Shown: positions 8,903 to 17,824, counted from the first letter of the stretch. The stretch is 64,000 nt of DNA from Robinsoniella peoriensis (GCF_042680125.1 NZ_JBHTNY010000013.1), one strand, 5' to 3'. Numbers and translations: made by a program. Notes: generated by a model not told the origin, from the sequence alone.

Positions 8903-9106
8903 CTAGATTGCATTCAATGTATCTATAATTTTTTCAAATTGTTTTCGTTTAACCTGAATACGATTGCCATTCATAATCAGCCAGTTTGCATTTTTATTTT
9001 CTTCTGCCAAACGACGCAGCTTGTTTTCGCCAATACGAAAATATTTTGACGCTTCTTCAATAGTTAGGGTATAACGCTCCCAAATCGGAATGTCAGTCTG
9101 CTTCAT
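8903..9106 (-). CDS. xis: Tn916 excisionase
   Basis: A 67-residue basic winged-helix protein (IEEASKYFRIGENKLRRLAEE) that binds near the element ends and steers integrase to excision. A GGAAAGGAGGA ribosome binding site precedes ATG 9106. It lies upstream of int with an 81-base spacer, as in Tn916. All residues expected of the MerR-like helix-turn-helix are present. Confidence 0.95.
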   Translation of the reverse strand: MKQTDIPIWERYTLTIEEASKYFRIGENKLRRLAEENKNANWLIMNGNRIQVKRKQFEKIIDTLNAI

Positions 9107-9562
9107 AAAATCCTCCTTTCCAAATCACTTATTGGATTTCATAAAAGTTGTTTTACAAGCAATCGAACAGCTCTAGCAAAGCTCACGGGAGTTCCACCCC
9201 TGCATGGTTCTCATGTAGCCATACTCATTGCCTGCGACGCTTTTAACGCTCGGACTATTGACTGTATGGGAGTATCATTATCACGATAAGAAAGTCGTCG
9301 CTGGCAATCCTGCTAAAGATTGTTTTTCGGAACACTAACTGAAACGCTCGCTATCTTTAGAAGATAGGTCATGGCGGTTAGCTCCGTTGGCTCTTTTCTT
9401 ATCGAAACGTATTCAATTACTTTTATTCAGTTTTCAAAGAACAATGGCTCGTTAGCCTATCAAAACACATTGAAAGCTCAATATGCTTTGATGGAATAAC
9501 AAACCTCCCTGTTCGGGAAGCGTGGAATAGTATGGCACGCTTCCACGAAAAGAGAGAGGTTA
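9107..9562 (-). other. Leader region between orf8 and xis, no gene resolved
   Basis: 456 bases, transcribed toward xis and int. Only very short open stretches exist, for example a 19-codon frame starting MTYLLKIASV near the middle. None has a convincing ribosome binding site. The stretch contains several local inverted repeats, so a structured leader or a small regulatory RNA controlling xis-int is possible. I see no other gene. Confidence 0.4.
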
Positions 9563-9793
9563 TTACTTAATTTCAAATGACAGAATCTTTGTAATCAGTC
9601 TGGTTTCCATTCTTCCACGTAAGACTTCATCAACGACCATACTTTGATTGCCATATTCATCTTTCATAAGTCGTAGGGAACGTTTCGTTATGTACCCTCT
9701 GTAATGATGTAGAATCTGGTTAATCGCTTCTGTATCGCCATCTGTTGCCTTTACAATGAGAGGAAAGGGAATCATAGGATATTGTGTTTTCAT
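9563..9793 (-). CDS. orf8: Tn916 Orf8, helix-turn-helix regulator
   Basis: A 76-residue protein. MIPFPLIVKATDGDTEAINQ matches the HTH-16 family of small regulators found after sigma-like genes in Gram-positive conjugative elements. Its start overlaps the end of orf7 by 4 bases, so the two are translationally coupled. In Tn916 orf7 and orf8 lie on the transcript that runs into xis, int and, in the circular form, the transfer genes; they are thought to stimulate that transcription. Confidence 0.92.
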   Translation of the reverse strand: MKTQYPMIPFPLIVKATDGDTEAINQILHHYRGYITKRSLRLMKDEYGNQSMVVDEVLRGRMETRLITKILSFEIK

Positions 9794-10221
9794 TCTTCAA
9801 ATTCCTCCATAAACTTTTTGATTAAGGCTAGTCCACTGGTTCTATGCCGATAGACAGTAGAACGGTTCAATTTCAACAGGTCTGCAATTTCTGAATCGCT
9901 CATGTCCATAAAGTAAAACAGCAGTAGAATTTCACGTTTCTTGTCTGGCAACTCACGTAATGCTTCACTCAATAAATCATTTTCAACACCAACTGATATT
10001 CCATTGAGTGTAAAAATCTGAAAGTCAGTTGAATAGTTATCTGTTGTCGCAAACTGGCTAACAAGATAATCGCCAACATCAGAAAAGGACACTTCACGCT
10101 TTGCGATCCTTGAAAGATAAAGCAGATAATTCTTTCGCTCGTCTTCCATAGCACGTTTACAGATATAGTCAAACTGATTTTCTATTGTGGTCTGAAAAAA
10201 AGATGGTTTCATGTTTCTCAC
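9790..10221 (-). CDS. orf7: Tn916 Orf7, sigma-factor-like regulator
   Basis: A 143-residue protein whose last 50 residues form a sigma-70 region 4 helix-turn-helix (MDMSDSEIADLLKLNRSTVY). The ribosome binding site AAAGGGGGTG lies just before ATG 10221. It is coupled to orf8 by a 4-base overlap. In Tn916 its expression rises when tetracycline releases tet(M) attenuation, and it drives the excision and transfer genes. Read-through from tet(M) must cross the opposing orf9 region to reach it. Confidence 0.93.
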   Translation of the reverse strand: MRNMKPSFFQTTIENQFDYICKRAMEDERKNYLLYLSRIAKREVSFSDVGDYLVSQFATTDNYSTDFQIFTLNGISVGVENDLLSEALRELPDKKREILLLFYFMDMSDSEIADLLKLNRSTVYRHRTSGLALIKKFMEEFEE

Positions 10222-10716
10222 CCCCTTTCTGTCTAGGAAAGGAAGTGAGCCTTGCTCTTTTATCTCCTTTCACTCTTAGTCCCAATGTGAAAGGGGGATT
10301 TGTTGCATTACTGATGAATAAACTTTGTAAAAAAGTTCTGAATAACCAAAAAAGCACACAAACAGATTGATTTCTCTGTTTACATGCTTTTATTTTTCTA
10401 TCTATATGATTTATAAAACCACATTGGTGGACGTACTTATCTATTGCAGATAGACGACTTTTTTTGATAAATACTCAATGTGGGGAACTTGATTGTATGT
10501 GATATACTTCATGGCGACTTTGACCTCCAACAAACCGCCATTTGGAAGTAAGATACAATATTTTAACAGCATAAATAGCACTACCATATAACGGTTTTTT
10601 TTATTGGCGTTTAGTAGTGCTTTTTATTAAATATGAACCTATAAACTATATAACATGTTTTTCTATACCTGTTTCTAATTCAATAGGAACAGTAAAATGT
10701 ATAGAGGTGGTCTACT
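10222..10716. other. Control region between orf7 and orf9
   Basis: 495 bases holding the leaders of two diverging transcripts and a hairpin at 10577-10621. No protein gene is supported here. Short frames on both strands lack ribosome binding sites. The region contains repeated short palindromes (for example around TTATCTATTGCAGATAGA near 10440) that may be operator sites for Orf9. Confidence 0.45.
10577..10627 (+). terminator. Hairpin terminator upstream of orf9
   Basis: AGCACTAC (10577-10584) pairs with GTAGTGCT (10614-10621), with an inner AACG/CGTT pairing, and is followed by TTTTATT. On the plus strand it would stop transcription entering orf9 from the orf7 side. Confidence 0.55.
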
Positions 10717-11070
10717 ATGCGTAAAAAAGAAGATAAATATGATTTTAGAGCCTTTGGTTTAGCCATTAAAGAAGCTCGATTGAAACGAGGTTTAACTCGT
10801 GAACAAGTGGGAGCATTGATTGAAATTGACCCACGTTACTTAACTAATATTGAAAATAAGGGGCAACACCCCAGCATACAAGTTCTTTATGACCTTGTAT
10901 CGTTACTTCATGTTTCCGTTGATGAATTTTTCTTACCTGCTAATAACTTGGTAAAAAGCACCCGACGATTACAGATAGAGAAATACATGGATAGCTTTAC
11001 AGACAAAGAACTATCCTTAATGGAATCTTTAGCCAGCGGTATCAACGAAGCAAGAAACATCGAAGACTAA
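10717..11070 (+). CDS. orf9: Tn916 Orf9, XRE-type repressor
   Basis: A 117-residue protein with a Cro/CI helix-turn-helix at residues 12-67 (KEARLKRGLTREQVGALIEI, then YLTNIENKGQHPS). The start is preceded by AGAGGTGG. It is the only Tn916 gene here on the plus strand and faces both the orf7 leader and the tet(M)-side transcript. In Tn916 it is proposed to repress orf7 expression, both as a protein and by its transcript opposing the tet(M) read-through. It is terminated by the strong bidirectional hairpin at 11098-11138. Confidence 0.93.
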   Translation: MRKKEDKYDFRAFGLAIKEARLKRGLTREQVGALIEIDPRYLTNIENKGQHPSIQVLYDLVSLLHVSVDEFFLPANNLVKSTRRLQIEKYMDSFTDKELSLMESLASGINEARNIED

Positions 11071-11097
11071 TTAAAAGAATCCATACATAACGGAAAG

Positions 11098-11138
11098 AGC
11101 CGATAAAATGAGATTGTATTAATCTCATTTTATCGGCT
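11098..11138. terminator. Bidirectional 18-bp hairpin between orf9 and the KTR gene
   Basis: AGCCGATAAAATGAGATT (11098-11115) is perfectly repeated in inverse at 11121-11138 around a 5-base loop. It overlaps the stop codon of the KTR gene on the minus strand and follows orf9 on the plus strand. Confidence 0.75.
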
Positions 11139-11318
11139 CTGCGTCTTTGCGTCTGGCTCTGTAATCACAGTTACTTTGAACTGCTTTATTTCAATTAAAT
11201 TTTCTTGTCTGCATTTCGGACAATAGAGGGGGAATTTTTTTAATTCAGTATCTTCCCTTATCTTTAATCGTGTTTTATTTCCACATACAGGACACAATAT
11301 CCACTTGTAGTTTATAAT
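11130..11318 (-). CDS. Cysteine-rich KTR-domain small protein
   Basis: A small protein of about 62 residues with two CxxC knuckles (WILCPVCGNKTRLKI and LYCPKCRQENLIE) and the C-terminus VTVITEPDAKTQSR, a zinc-ribbon-like protein regularly found downstream of tet genes in Tn916-type elements. The frame has no ATG. A strong AAAGGAGGAG at 11335-11326 points to ATT (11318) or ATA (11315) as the start, so the start is uncertain. Function is unknown. It lies 98 bases after tet(M) and ends inside the bidirectional terminator. Confidence 0.75.
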   Translation of the reverse strand: MINYKWILCPVCGNKTRLKIREDTELKKFPLYCPKCRQENLIEIKQFKVTVITEPDAKTQSR

Positions 11319-11415
11319 AACTATCTCCTCCTTTACACTTTAATTCAAATCTTTATTAAAGAATATTTCATCTTATTTAACAAGAAACCATATTTATATA
11401 ACAACATAAAATACA

Positions 11416-13335
11416 CTAAGTTATTTTATTGAACATATATCGTACTTTATCTATCCGACTATTTGGACGACGGGGCTGGCAAACAGGTTCACCGGTAGTA
11501 ACATGGTACCCTTTTAACTCTGTTAAACAAACACTACGTCCATTTGTAAAGAAAGTTAAATCACTACGATATTCTTGAATACACCGAGCAGGGATTTCTC
11601 CACTAAGAATGACCTCATTATTTTTCAATTGAGTGTCTACGATGTTCGCACAATATTTAGGAGCATCGTTGTATGCTCGTGAAAGATATTCCTGTGGCGC
11701 ATAAATTTTAAAACTAAGATATGGCTCTAACAATTCTGTTCCAGCTTTTTTTAAGACTTGTTCCAATACAATAGGAGCAAGCATCCGAAAATCTGCTGGG
11801 GTACTAACAGGGCTATAGTATAAGCCATACTTAAAACAGATTTTACAGTCCGTCACATTCCAACCATACAATCCTTGTTCACAGCCATAGCGTATCCCCT
11901 CCATAACTGCATTTTGAAACGATTGATTTAAGTATCCAAGAGAAACCGAGCTCTCATACTGTACTCCGCTCCCTAATGGAAGCTGTGCTACAGATAGACC
12001 AATGGAAGCCCAGAAAGGATTCGGTGGAACTTCGATGTGAATGGTATACTCTGCTTTTTTTAACGGTCTTTCCATATAAATGACTGTAGGCTCTTTTATT
12101 TCTATCTCCACATGATACTTTTCTTGCAGCAGAGCACAAGTCACTTCCATTTGTACTTTCCCTAAGAAAGAAAGTATGATTTCATGTGTCGCAGAATCCA
12201 CATAATATCGCAGAAGCGGGTCACTGTCGGAGATTTCTAAAAGTGCATCAAGTAACATTTCCCTTTGTTGAGGTTTGCTCGGTTCAACAGTCGTTTGCAG
12301 CAGAGGGAGGGGATTTTCAATTCTCTCTCTCTGTGGCAATAGCTTTGTATCTCCAAGAACACTATTTAACTTCAAAAACTCATTCTGCAAAATAACAATT
12401 TCCCCGGAATAAGCCTTATCAATTTTACATAATTCACCATTTATTGAAGTATACATTTCTGTAATTTTTATTTTTTCCTTTTCCGATATTCTAACCGAAT
12501 CTCGCAAATGCAGTACGCCACTATAAAGACGTATATATGCAAGACGCTGTCTTTTTTCCGAATACTCAATTTTGAAAACTTTTCCGCAAAGTTCAGACTG
12601 ACCTCGATGTGTTGATGAATAAAATTTATTCGTAATCACTTCTATAAGGTTATCAATCCCTATATTGTTTTTTGCACTTCCGTGATAAACAGGGAACAGG
12701 GAACAATTATGAAATCTTATGCTTTCCTCTTGTTCGAGTTCTAATGCTTCCAATAATTTCCCAGACGTATATTTCTCCAAAAGGTAATCATTTCCTTCTA
12801 TTACCATATCCCATTGTTCAGATTCGGTAAAGTTCATTACACGCATATTAGGATGCAGTTCTACCTTCTGTTTGATTACAATTTCCGCAGAAAGTTTCTC
12901 TTTAATATCCTGATAAACCGTTGATAAATCAATTCCATTTTGGTCAATCTTATTGATAAAAAAGATTGTGGGAATACCTATTTTCCTAAGTGCATGAAAC
13001 AATATACGAGTTTGTGCTTGTACGCCATCTTTTGCAGAAATCAGTAGAATTGCCCCATCTAATACTGATAATGAACGATATACTTCTGCTAAAAAATCCA
13101 TATGTCCTGGCGTGTCTATGATGTTCATCTTAGTATTTTTCCACTGAAAAGAGGTTATCGCCGTCTGAATTGTAATTCCTCTCTGACGTTCTAAAAGCGT
13201 ATTATCCGTTTTCGTTGTACCTCTGTCCACGCTTCCTAATTCTGTAATCGCTCCACTGTTATATAATAAGCTTTCTGTTAAGGTAGTTTTTCCCGCATCA
13301 ACATGAGCTAAAACTCCAATATTAATAATTTTCAT
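11416..13335 (-). CDS. tet(M): Tetracycline resistance ribosomal protection protein Tet(M)
   Basis: A 639-residue EF-G-like GTPase that releases tetracycline from the ribosome. The GTPase motifs AHVDAGKTT, DTPGHMDF and NKID are intact, followed by EF-G domains II-V, and the C-terminus ends RRPNSRIDKVRYMFNKIT. Sequence throughout matches Tet(M) rather than Tet(O), Tet(S) or Tet(W). The start at 13335 (MKIINIGVLAHVDAG) is chosen because GGAGGAAAATCAC precedes it; an in-frame ATG five codons upstream overlaps that site. Expression is controlled by the leader at 13351-13642. It should confer tetracycline, doxycycline and minocycline resistance. Confidence 0.98.
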   Translation of the reverse strand: MKIINIGVLAHVDAGKTTLTESLLYNSGAITELGSVDRGTTKTDNTLLERQRGITIQTAITSFQWKNTKMNIIDTPGHMDFLAEVYRSLSVLDGAILLISAKDGVQAQTRILFHALRKIGIPTIFFINKIDQNGIDLSTVYQDIKEKLSAEIVIKQKVELHPNMRVMNFTESEQWDMVIEGNDYLLEKYTSGKLLEALELEQEESIRFHNCSLFPVYHGSAKNNIGIDNLIEVITNKFYSSTHRGQSELCGKVFKIEYSEKRQRLAYIRLYSGVLHLRDSVRISEKEKIKITEMYTSINGELCKIDKAYSGEIVILQNEFLKLNSVLGDTKLLPQRERIENPLPLLQTTVEPSKPQQREMLLDALLEISDSDPLLRYYVDSATHEIILSFLGKVQMEVTCALLQEKYHVEIEIKEPTVIYMERPLKKAEYTIHIEVPPNPFWASIGLSVAQLPLGSGVQYESSVSLGYLNQSFQNAVMEGIRYGCEQGLYGWNVTDCKICFKYGLYYSPVSTPADFRMLAPIVLEQVLKKAGTELLEPYLSFKIYAPQEYLSRAYNDAPKYCANIVDTQLKNNEVILSGEIPARCIQEYRSDLTFFTNGRSVCLTELKGYHVTTGEPVCQPRRPNSRIDKVRYMFNKIT

Positions 13336-13350
13336 GTGATTTTCCTCCAT

Positions 13351-13437
13351 TCAAAAGCCCAAAAGGGCATAAAAATCCCAGTGATAAATACTCTTATCAC
13401 TGGGATTTTTATGCATAACCATAGGCATACAAAGCAT
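13351..13437 (-). CDS. orf12: tet(M) leader peptide Orf12
   Basis: A 28-codon frame starting MLCMPMVMHKNPSDK and ending YALLGF, 15 bases before tet(M). This is the attenuation leader of Tn916: ribosome movement through it determines whether the terminator hairpin at 13371-13410 forms. The coding sequence spans both arms of that hairpin. Confidence 0.9.
   Translation of the reverse strand: MLCMPMVMHKNPSDKSIYHWDFYALLGF
13371..13410 (-). terminator. tet(M) attenuator hairpin
   Basis: A perfect 17-bp inverted repeat (AAAAATCCCAGTGATAA and its complement, 6-base loop) inside the orf12 leader. On the minus strand it ends in a T run, giving an intrinsic terminator. Attenuation at this site is established for Tn916. 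Confidence 0.85.
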
Positions 13438-13473
13438 ACAGATATTCTCCGGATACTTTAGAATCACATGATA

Positions 13474-13575
13474 AAGGTATTCTTAAACTGGGTACAAAAA
13501 ACTAAGCCCTCCTAAAAAAGGACATCCAATTATTTGTTCCCACTATCAAATTGACAGTTTATTTAAGAATACCTT
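13474..13575 (-). promoter_or_regulatory. Long-range inverted repeat in the tet(M) 5' leader
   Basis: AAGGTATTCTTAAA (minus strand, 13575-13562) pairs with TTTAAGAATACCTT (13487-13474) across about 74 bases. The upstream arm lies inside a 7-codon frame, so ribosome occupancy would compete with pairing. Confidence 0.6.
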
Positions 13576-13582
13576 GCCGCAT
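13559..13582 (-). CDS. Putative 7-residue leader peptide MRQGILK upstream of orf12
   Basis: ATG at 13582 lies 9 bases after AAAAGGAG and about 30 bases downstream of the tet(M) -10 box. The frame reads MRQGILK then TAA. Its codons coincide with the 5' arm of the 13474-13575 inverted repeat. The ribosome binding site and position support translation; a role in control is inferred. Confidence 0.5.
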   Translation of the reverse strand: MRQGILK

Positions 13583-13613
13583 ATTTATTAACTCCTTTTA
13601 AATAGATACTTAA

Positions 13614-13642
13614 ATAATAGCACGTAAGAGCATATTTGTAAA
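13614..13642 (-). promoter_or_regulatory. tet(M) promoter
   Basis: TTTACA (13642-13637) and TATTAT (13619-13614) on the minus strand with a 17-base spacer, upstream of both leader frames. Confidence 0.8.
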
Positions 13643-13711
13643 GGAATCTCCAATTTTTTATCAAAGAGAGTACGTGATTACAAAATAGCTGTAATAATGT
13701 ACCAATATTTG

Positions 13712-14626
13712 TTATTCTATAATCTTCCAATTACTCCCGTTCTTTTCAAGTACCAAATCAAATTGAGATACCTGCGTTGCTTTGGTCTGCTGGTCGATAT
13801 ACTCCACTGTCAGCGATACCGTGACTTGATTATCCTTACGATTGTAAATAGGATTTACCAGTTCTTGAAAGATGTACTCTTTTCCGATTGGTTTTAATAT
13901 CCCGTCATTCACATAGTAGGAAAGTTCACTGGCTGTCGCTGTAGGATAGAGCTTGAAGAACGTCGTTAAAAACTCATTGATTTCATTGGTTGTAATGGAA
14001 TCAACCGTACCCTCACTTTCAATAGCTTTTGGTTTATAGTCTGATTTCTTTGGTATGCTAGTAATGGTCGGATTCTTAATGAGGACCATATTTCCAGTAC
14101 TGTCTACATAGACACTCACTATATAAGCAGAGTGGACGGTCTTTGTATTTTCCCCCTCTGTAATGAGTTGGTCTACACTGTAGGTTACATCAAATTGATT
14201 GTCGCCATCTGCTTCTACCGTCCATATCTGAAATCCTTTTACAGAAGACGATACAGGAATATCTTTACGAACTGTATCGACATTCAGAGCTTGAAGTTCC
14301 TCTGTCAGATATGCTTTCAGGTTTTCTATGCGATTATCAATGGACTTGTCGTTTAGTTCCCATGAATAGTAGACTTTCGCAAAGTTCTCTACAAAATTTT
14401 CCACATGATGAGTATCGACATATTCCTTTTCTATGATGGTGGTTTCATGAATGGTATGGGTATCAATGGCTGTAAAGTGCTTGAATATCGCAAAGCTGAA
14501 ACTAAGTCCTAAAAGTACCCATAGGACAATCACAACCTTTTTACGAGGATTGACCTTATAGACACGAGGTTTCTTTTCCTTTGGTGTCTGTTTTTCTGTA
14601 TTCTGATTTTTTCCGAATTTCATCAT
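13712..14626 (-). CDS. orf13: Tn916 Orf13, TcpC/VirB8-like conjugation protein
   Basis: A 304-residue bitopic membrane protein. A basic cytoplasmic tail (1-30) and one membrane helix (about 31-52, VVIVLWVLLGLSFSFAIF) are followed by two extracellular NTF2-like domains. This matches TcpC of pCW3 and ConB-type proteins, which scaffold the Gram-positive mating channel at the membrane. It lies 14 bp after orf14 and is the last gene of the transfer block before the tet(M) leader. Confidence 0.92.
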   Translation of the reverse strand: MMKFGKNQNTEKQTPKEKKPRVYKVNPRKKVVIVLWVLLGLSFSFAIFKHFTAIDTHTIHETTIIEKEYVDTHHVENFVENFAKVYYSWELNDKSIDNRIENLKAYLTEELQALNVDTVRKDIPVSSSVKGFQIWTVEADGDNQFDVTYSVDQLITEGENTKTVHSAYIVSVYVDSTGNMVLIKNPTITSIPKKSDYKPKAIESEGTVDSITTNEINEFLTTFFKLYPTATASELSYYVNDGILKPIGKEYIFQELVNPIYNRKDNQVTVSLTVEYIDQQTKATQVSQFDLVLEKNGSNWKIIE

Positions 14627-14640
14627 TGAATCGTCCTTTC

Positions 14641-15642
14641 TTATTGTTTGATTCGTCCTGCTCCCACTAAATGCTGTTGCCAGTAAGAGCTTGTTAAGTC
14701 GGCATAACCGATAGGGTCGCCTGCATGAAACATACGGTTATCGCCTAAATAAATCCCGATATGAGTAATATAAGAGCCAGCGTTATAGGTAGAATGAAAG
14801 AAAACCAAATCGCCGGCTTTTGCTTCCAATAATGGGATATGCCGGGTTACATCATATTGCTGTTGTGCTGTTCGTGGTAAGTTGATTCCAGCTTTTCCAT
14901 ACGTCCATTGTGTCAGTCCGCTACAATCAAAAGAGGTAGTCGGGGAAGCTCCGCCATAGACATACTTCCAGCCTTCAAATTTCAGAGCTTCGTCCATGAT
15001 GGCTTGTACTGTATCATCATTAAACTCTGTTGTGACAAGATACTGCGTTACCAGTTGCACATAAAACATATTCCCGTAATTGTATCGCCAGCCCCCATTG
15101 ATAGGTATGGCTATGGGATTGGGGTAAGACACTTTTTCGTCACCCGAATACTCTTTTGAGAAACTTTGAGCCAGTTCAAAGGTATATTTATTCCCACGAT
15201 TAGCCACATATCCTAAGAAACCACCACCATAATTGTAGGACTGGATAACCGATTCTAAATCTACACCAAGCCTTTCGCTACTGGCTAATAACTCACTGAA
15301 ATACTTCACACCTTGCTTAATGGATTCTTCTGTACTCAATGAATTAGGTGGAAGACCGAGGGATTCCGAGGACTGCATAACATCTTCTGCTGTACCACCC
15401 GATTCCACCTGTATAATCGCAAGAAGTATATTGACGTATTCTTCAATTCCATATTCTTTGGCAACTTTTTCTACCATAGGCTTATGAGCCAGCACTTCTG
15501 CGGAAACATCCACACCGCCATAGTGAATGTTGGAAAAACCGCCATCTTGTTCATCTGAAAATAAAATGGCGACAAACAGAAGCAGTGAGAAGACCATCAA
15601 GAATAATCCCGAACCACCAATCACTAAAGTTTTCAGCTTCAT
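14641..15642 (-). CDS. orf14: Tn916 Orf14, bifunctional cell-wall hydrolase
   Basis: A 333-residue secreted or membrane-anchored peptidoglycan hydrolase that opens the wall for the mating channel. An N-terminal membrane anchor (5-28) is followed by a lysozyme-like transglycosylase domain (about 50-190, catalytic Glu in IIQVESGG) and a C-terminal NlpC/P60 endopeptidase (about 215-333, Cys in FDCSGLTQW and His in THIGIYLGD). It is the counterpart of CwlT of ICEBs1 and TcpG of pCW3. Its start overlaps the end of orf15 by 4 bases, indicating coupled translation. Confidence 0.95.
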   Translation of the reverse strand: MKLKTLVIGGSGLFLMVFSLLLFVAILFSDEQDGGFSNIHYGGVDVSAEVLAHKPMVEKVAKEYGIEEYVNILLAIIQVESGGTAEDVMQSSESLGLPPNSLSTEESIKQGVKYFSELLASSERLGVDLESVIQSYNYGGGFLGYVANRGNKYTFELAQSFSKEYSGDEKVSYPNPIAIPINGGWRYNYGNMFYVQLVTQYLVTTEFNDDTVQAIMDEALKFEGWKYVYGGASPTTSFDCSGLTQWTYGKAGINLPRTAQQQYDVTRHIPLLEAKAGDLVFFHSTYNAGSYITHIGIYLGDNRMFHAGDPIGYADLTSSYWQQHLVGAGRIKQ

Positions 15643-17822
15643 GGTTTCTTACTGCCTTTCTTAATGGTGGCGGTTTTGATTGGTGGTCTACTTTTTGTAT
15701 TTTGTAGTGGTACTCTTTGAACAGTAGACTGACGTTCTTTTGTGATTGAACGTTGTGAAGCTCTATCTGTTGGTGCAGTTGAAGTTACTGGCTTTTGAAC
15801 CGTTCTTTCTTGAACTGTATTACTTTGACGTTCCGTTTTTAAACTTGAAGAATCGGACTTAACTGTTGGACGCTCTTGTTTGGCTTGTTGAGATTCCCTA
15901 TAGGAAGCCTGTACAGTTGTTTGCCTTGAAGTCTGTCCATCATGAGATTGTTCTTGCTTAGTGGCTGGTCTTTCATGAACGGAAGAAGCTGGCTGTTTTT
16001 TCTGTTTGACCTGTTCCATTTCAGAGCGACGCTCCGCAATGGTTTTCCGTCTTTGTTCCTGCTGTTTCTTGCGTCCACTGGCTTTATCCGCTTTGGTTTG
16101 AGAAATACTTCTGGTTAAATCATGGACATTATCCGTCACTTTAGATTTTCCTTGATATACTGCATATCTTGCATTGGTCGGCAAATCCTTAACCTGTTCT
16201 TTCAAATTACCAGCAGTATCTACCATTCTGTCTTTGGTATCAGCTACTGTACCGATGGTTTGACCGATACGCTTTCCTAGTGTTGATTTTTCCTGCCCGT
16301 TTGGTCGAGAGTGATCTGCTTGTGTACTCGCAGAACTTCCCGAACCCGACTGTCCTTTTTTACCCGTAGCACTGGCAATGGCAGACCCAGCCCCTAAAGC
16401 AGTCACGGAGCGTCCAAGTTTCCGCTGTAGACGGTGCATGTGAGCGTGCATAAGCATACGAGGTTTTCTCATCATACGACTTCCCACACTTTGAGAATCG
16501 TTACTCTGTAGAGAAAACATACTCATTAAATCGCCCAGCTTAAAGTAGATTCCTGCAAAGGTCACAATCTGTAGAAAAGCAATCAAAAAGAACGGATAAC
16601 CAGCCGATAAGGTATAGAGCATGGTTGAAATACTAAATGCTGTCGTAATAATCAATGTGATTCCAGCTCGTGTCAAAATGGTATTAAAGAGCTTTGTTAT
16701 GGCTCGTTTTGACATACCATCAAATGATGGAATCATGCTTAAAATAAAGCTCACAGGCAGAAACATAGCATAGATGATAAAAAGTACCTGCGAGAAAATC
16801 ATGATTCCTGTTAATAGGAATACAAATATGGAAATCCCAATATTGAAGACAAATAGGAAGAAGACTGTACCTAAACGGTTAATCGTCTTTGTAATCGTCA
16901 TATTGGTATTGCTTCTATCTTCAATTTCTTCCGCAACAATTTTTTCTCTGTCTTCCCCATTGTTGGAATCTGGACTGGTTGAGAGCAGGCTTTCCACACG
17001 GTCAATACCAATACTTTCAATGTCTGAACTGTTATATTGAAGCAGTAGCCACGGTTGCTGAACCTGTATGGAAAATAGGCTGTCACGTATCAAGTCCACA
17101 CTGTCCTTGCCTTGACTATCTGAATGGGGCATGACAATTTTTGTACCCAGTGACAAACTAGCGTTGCTGATGTCTGATGAAAAGTCATTGATTTTCTTAA
17201 TATAATCGGGAGCATAGGCAATAAAGGAAGCCGATAGGATAAAAACCAGCACAAAATTCATGAGGGCATGAATTGCCTTTGTGGTTTCTCTCTTTATCAG
17301 TCCTGTATAGGCAACATAAACCCCAAGAACCAAAATCAAGAGTAAAAGGAATCCAACATAGAAACCCTCTGTTGATAGTCCACTAGGCGTAACCCCTGCA
17401 AGGGTCTGCATATTCTTGCCAATGGAATCTGCTGTAGCGGAAATGAAGTCTAAGGAATAGGCTTCCTGTACTAAGTAACCCGTCGCATTGGAAACATAAA
17501 GACTGATTGTCCAAATAAAATTGGTAATGGCATATAGTCCATACATGACTTGTTTTCCAATTCCGTCCGACCAGTTCCACGGTAGCCAGCCCCAGCTATT
17601 ATCCACATAAAAATCCAGTTGATAGTTTTCAAGTGGGTATCGGCTGTATTCATTTGCCACATTGACCGTATCATCTACCAAGCCCGCAGCTTGAACCACC
17701 GTTCCCAGCATGGCTAAAAGAAAAATGGCAATCACAAGTGTGAAAGCCACTGTCATTGCCACTTTACCTAGACGTTTCAGCGTCCAGTTTGATTTTATTC
17801 TGTTTAATATTGATGGTTTCAC
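15639..17822 (-). CDS. orf15: Tn916 Orf15, VirB6/TcpH-like channel protein
   Basis: A 727-residue polytopic membrane protein. A signal-like helix at 20-42 and several further helices up to about residue 430 form the VirB6-like core. The C-terminal 250 residues are a charged Gln/Lys/Arg/Ser-rich cytoplasmic tail of low complexity. It is homologous in position and architecture to TcpH of pCW3 and ConG of ICEBs1, the central channel component. It follows orf16 by 2 bases and overlaps orf14. Confidence 0.93.
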   Translation of the reverse strand: MKPSILNRIKSNWTLKRLGKVAMTVAFTLVIAIFLLAMLGTVVQAAGLVDDTVNVANEYSRYPLENYQLDFYVDNSWGWLPWNWSDGIGKQVMYGLYAITNFIWTISLYVSNATGYLVQEAYSLDFISATADSIGKNMQTLAGVTPSGLSTEGFYVGFLLLLILVLGVYVAYTGLIKRETTKAIHALMNFVLVFILSASFIAYAPDYIKKINDFSSDISNASLSLGTKIVMPHSDSQGKDSVDLIRDSLFSIQVQQPWLLLQYNSSDIESIGIDRVESLLSTSPDSNNGEDREKIVAEEIEDRSNTNMTITKTINRLGTVFFLFVFNIGISIFVFLLTGIMIFSQVLFIIYAMFLPVSFILSMIPSFDGMSKRAITKLFNTILTRAGITLIITTAFSISTMLYTLSAGYPFFLIAFLQIVTFAGIYFKLGDLMSMFSLQSNDSQSVGSRMMRKPRMLMHAHMHRLQRKLGRSVTALGAGSAIASATGKKGQSGSGSSASTQADHSRPNGQEKSTLGKRIGQTIGTVADTKDRMVDTAGNLKEQVKDLPTNARYAVYQGKSKVTDNVHDLTRSISQTKADKASGRKKQQEQRRKTIAERRSEMEQVKQKKQPASSVHERPATKQEQSHDGQTSRQTTVQASYRESQQAKQERPTVKSDSSSLKTERQSNTVQERTVQKPVTSTAPTDRASQRSITKERQSTVQRVPLQNTKSRPPIKTATIKKGSKKP

Positions 17823-17824
17823 AT

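Noticed and set aside
10185..10370. 61-codon plus-strand frame opposite orf7
   Set aside because: Antisense to the orf7 start with no conserved content or convincing start signal.
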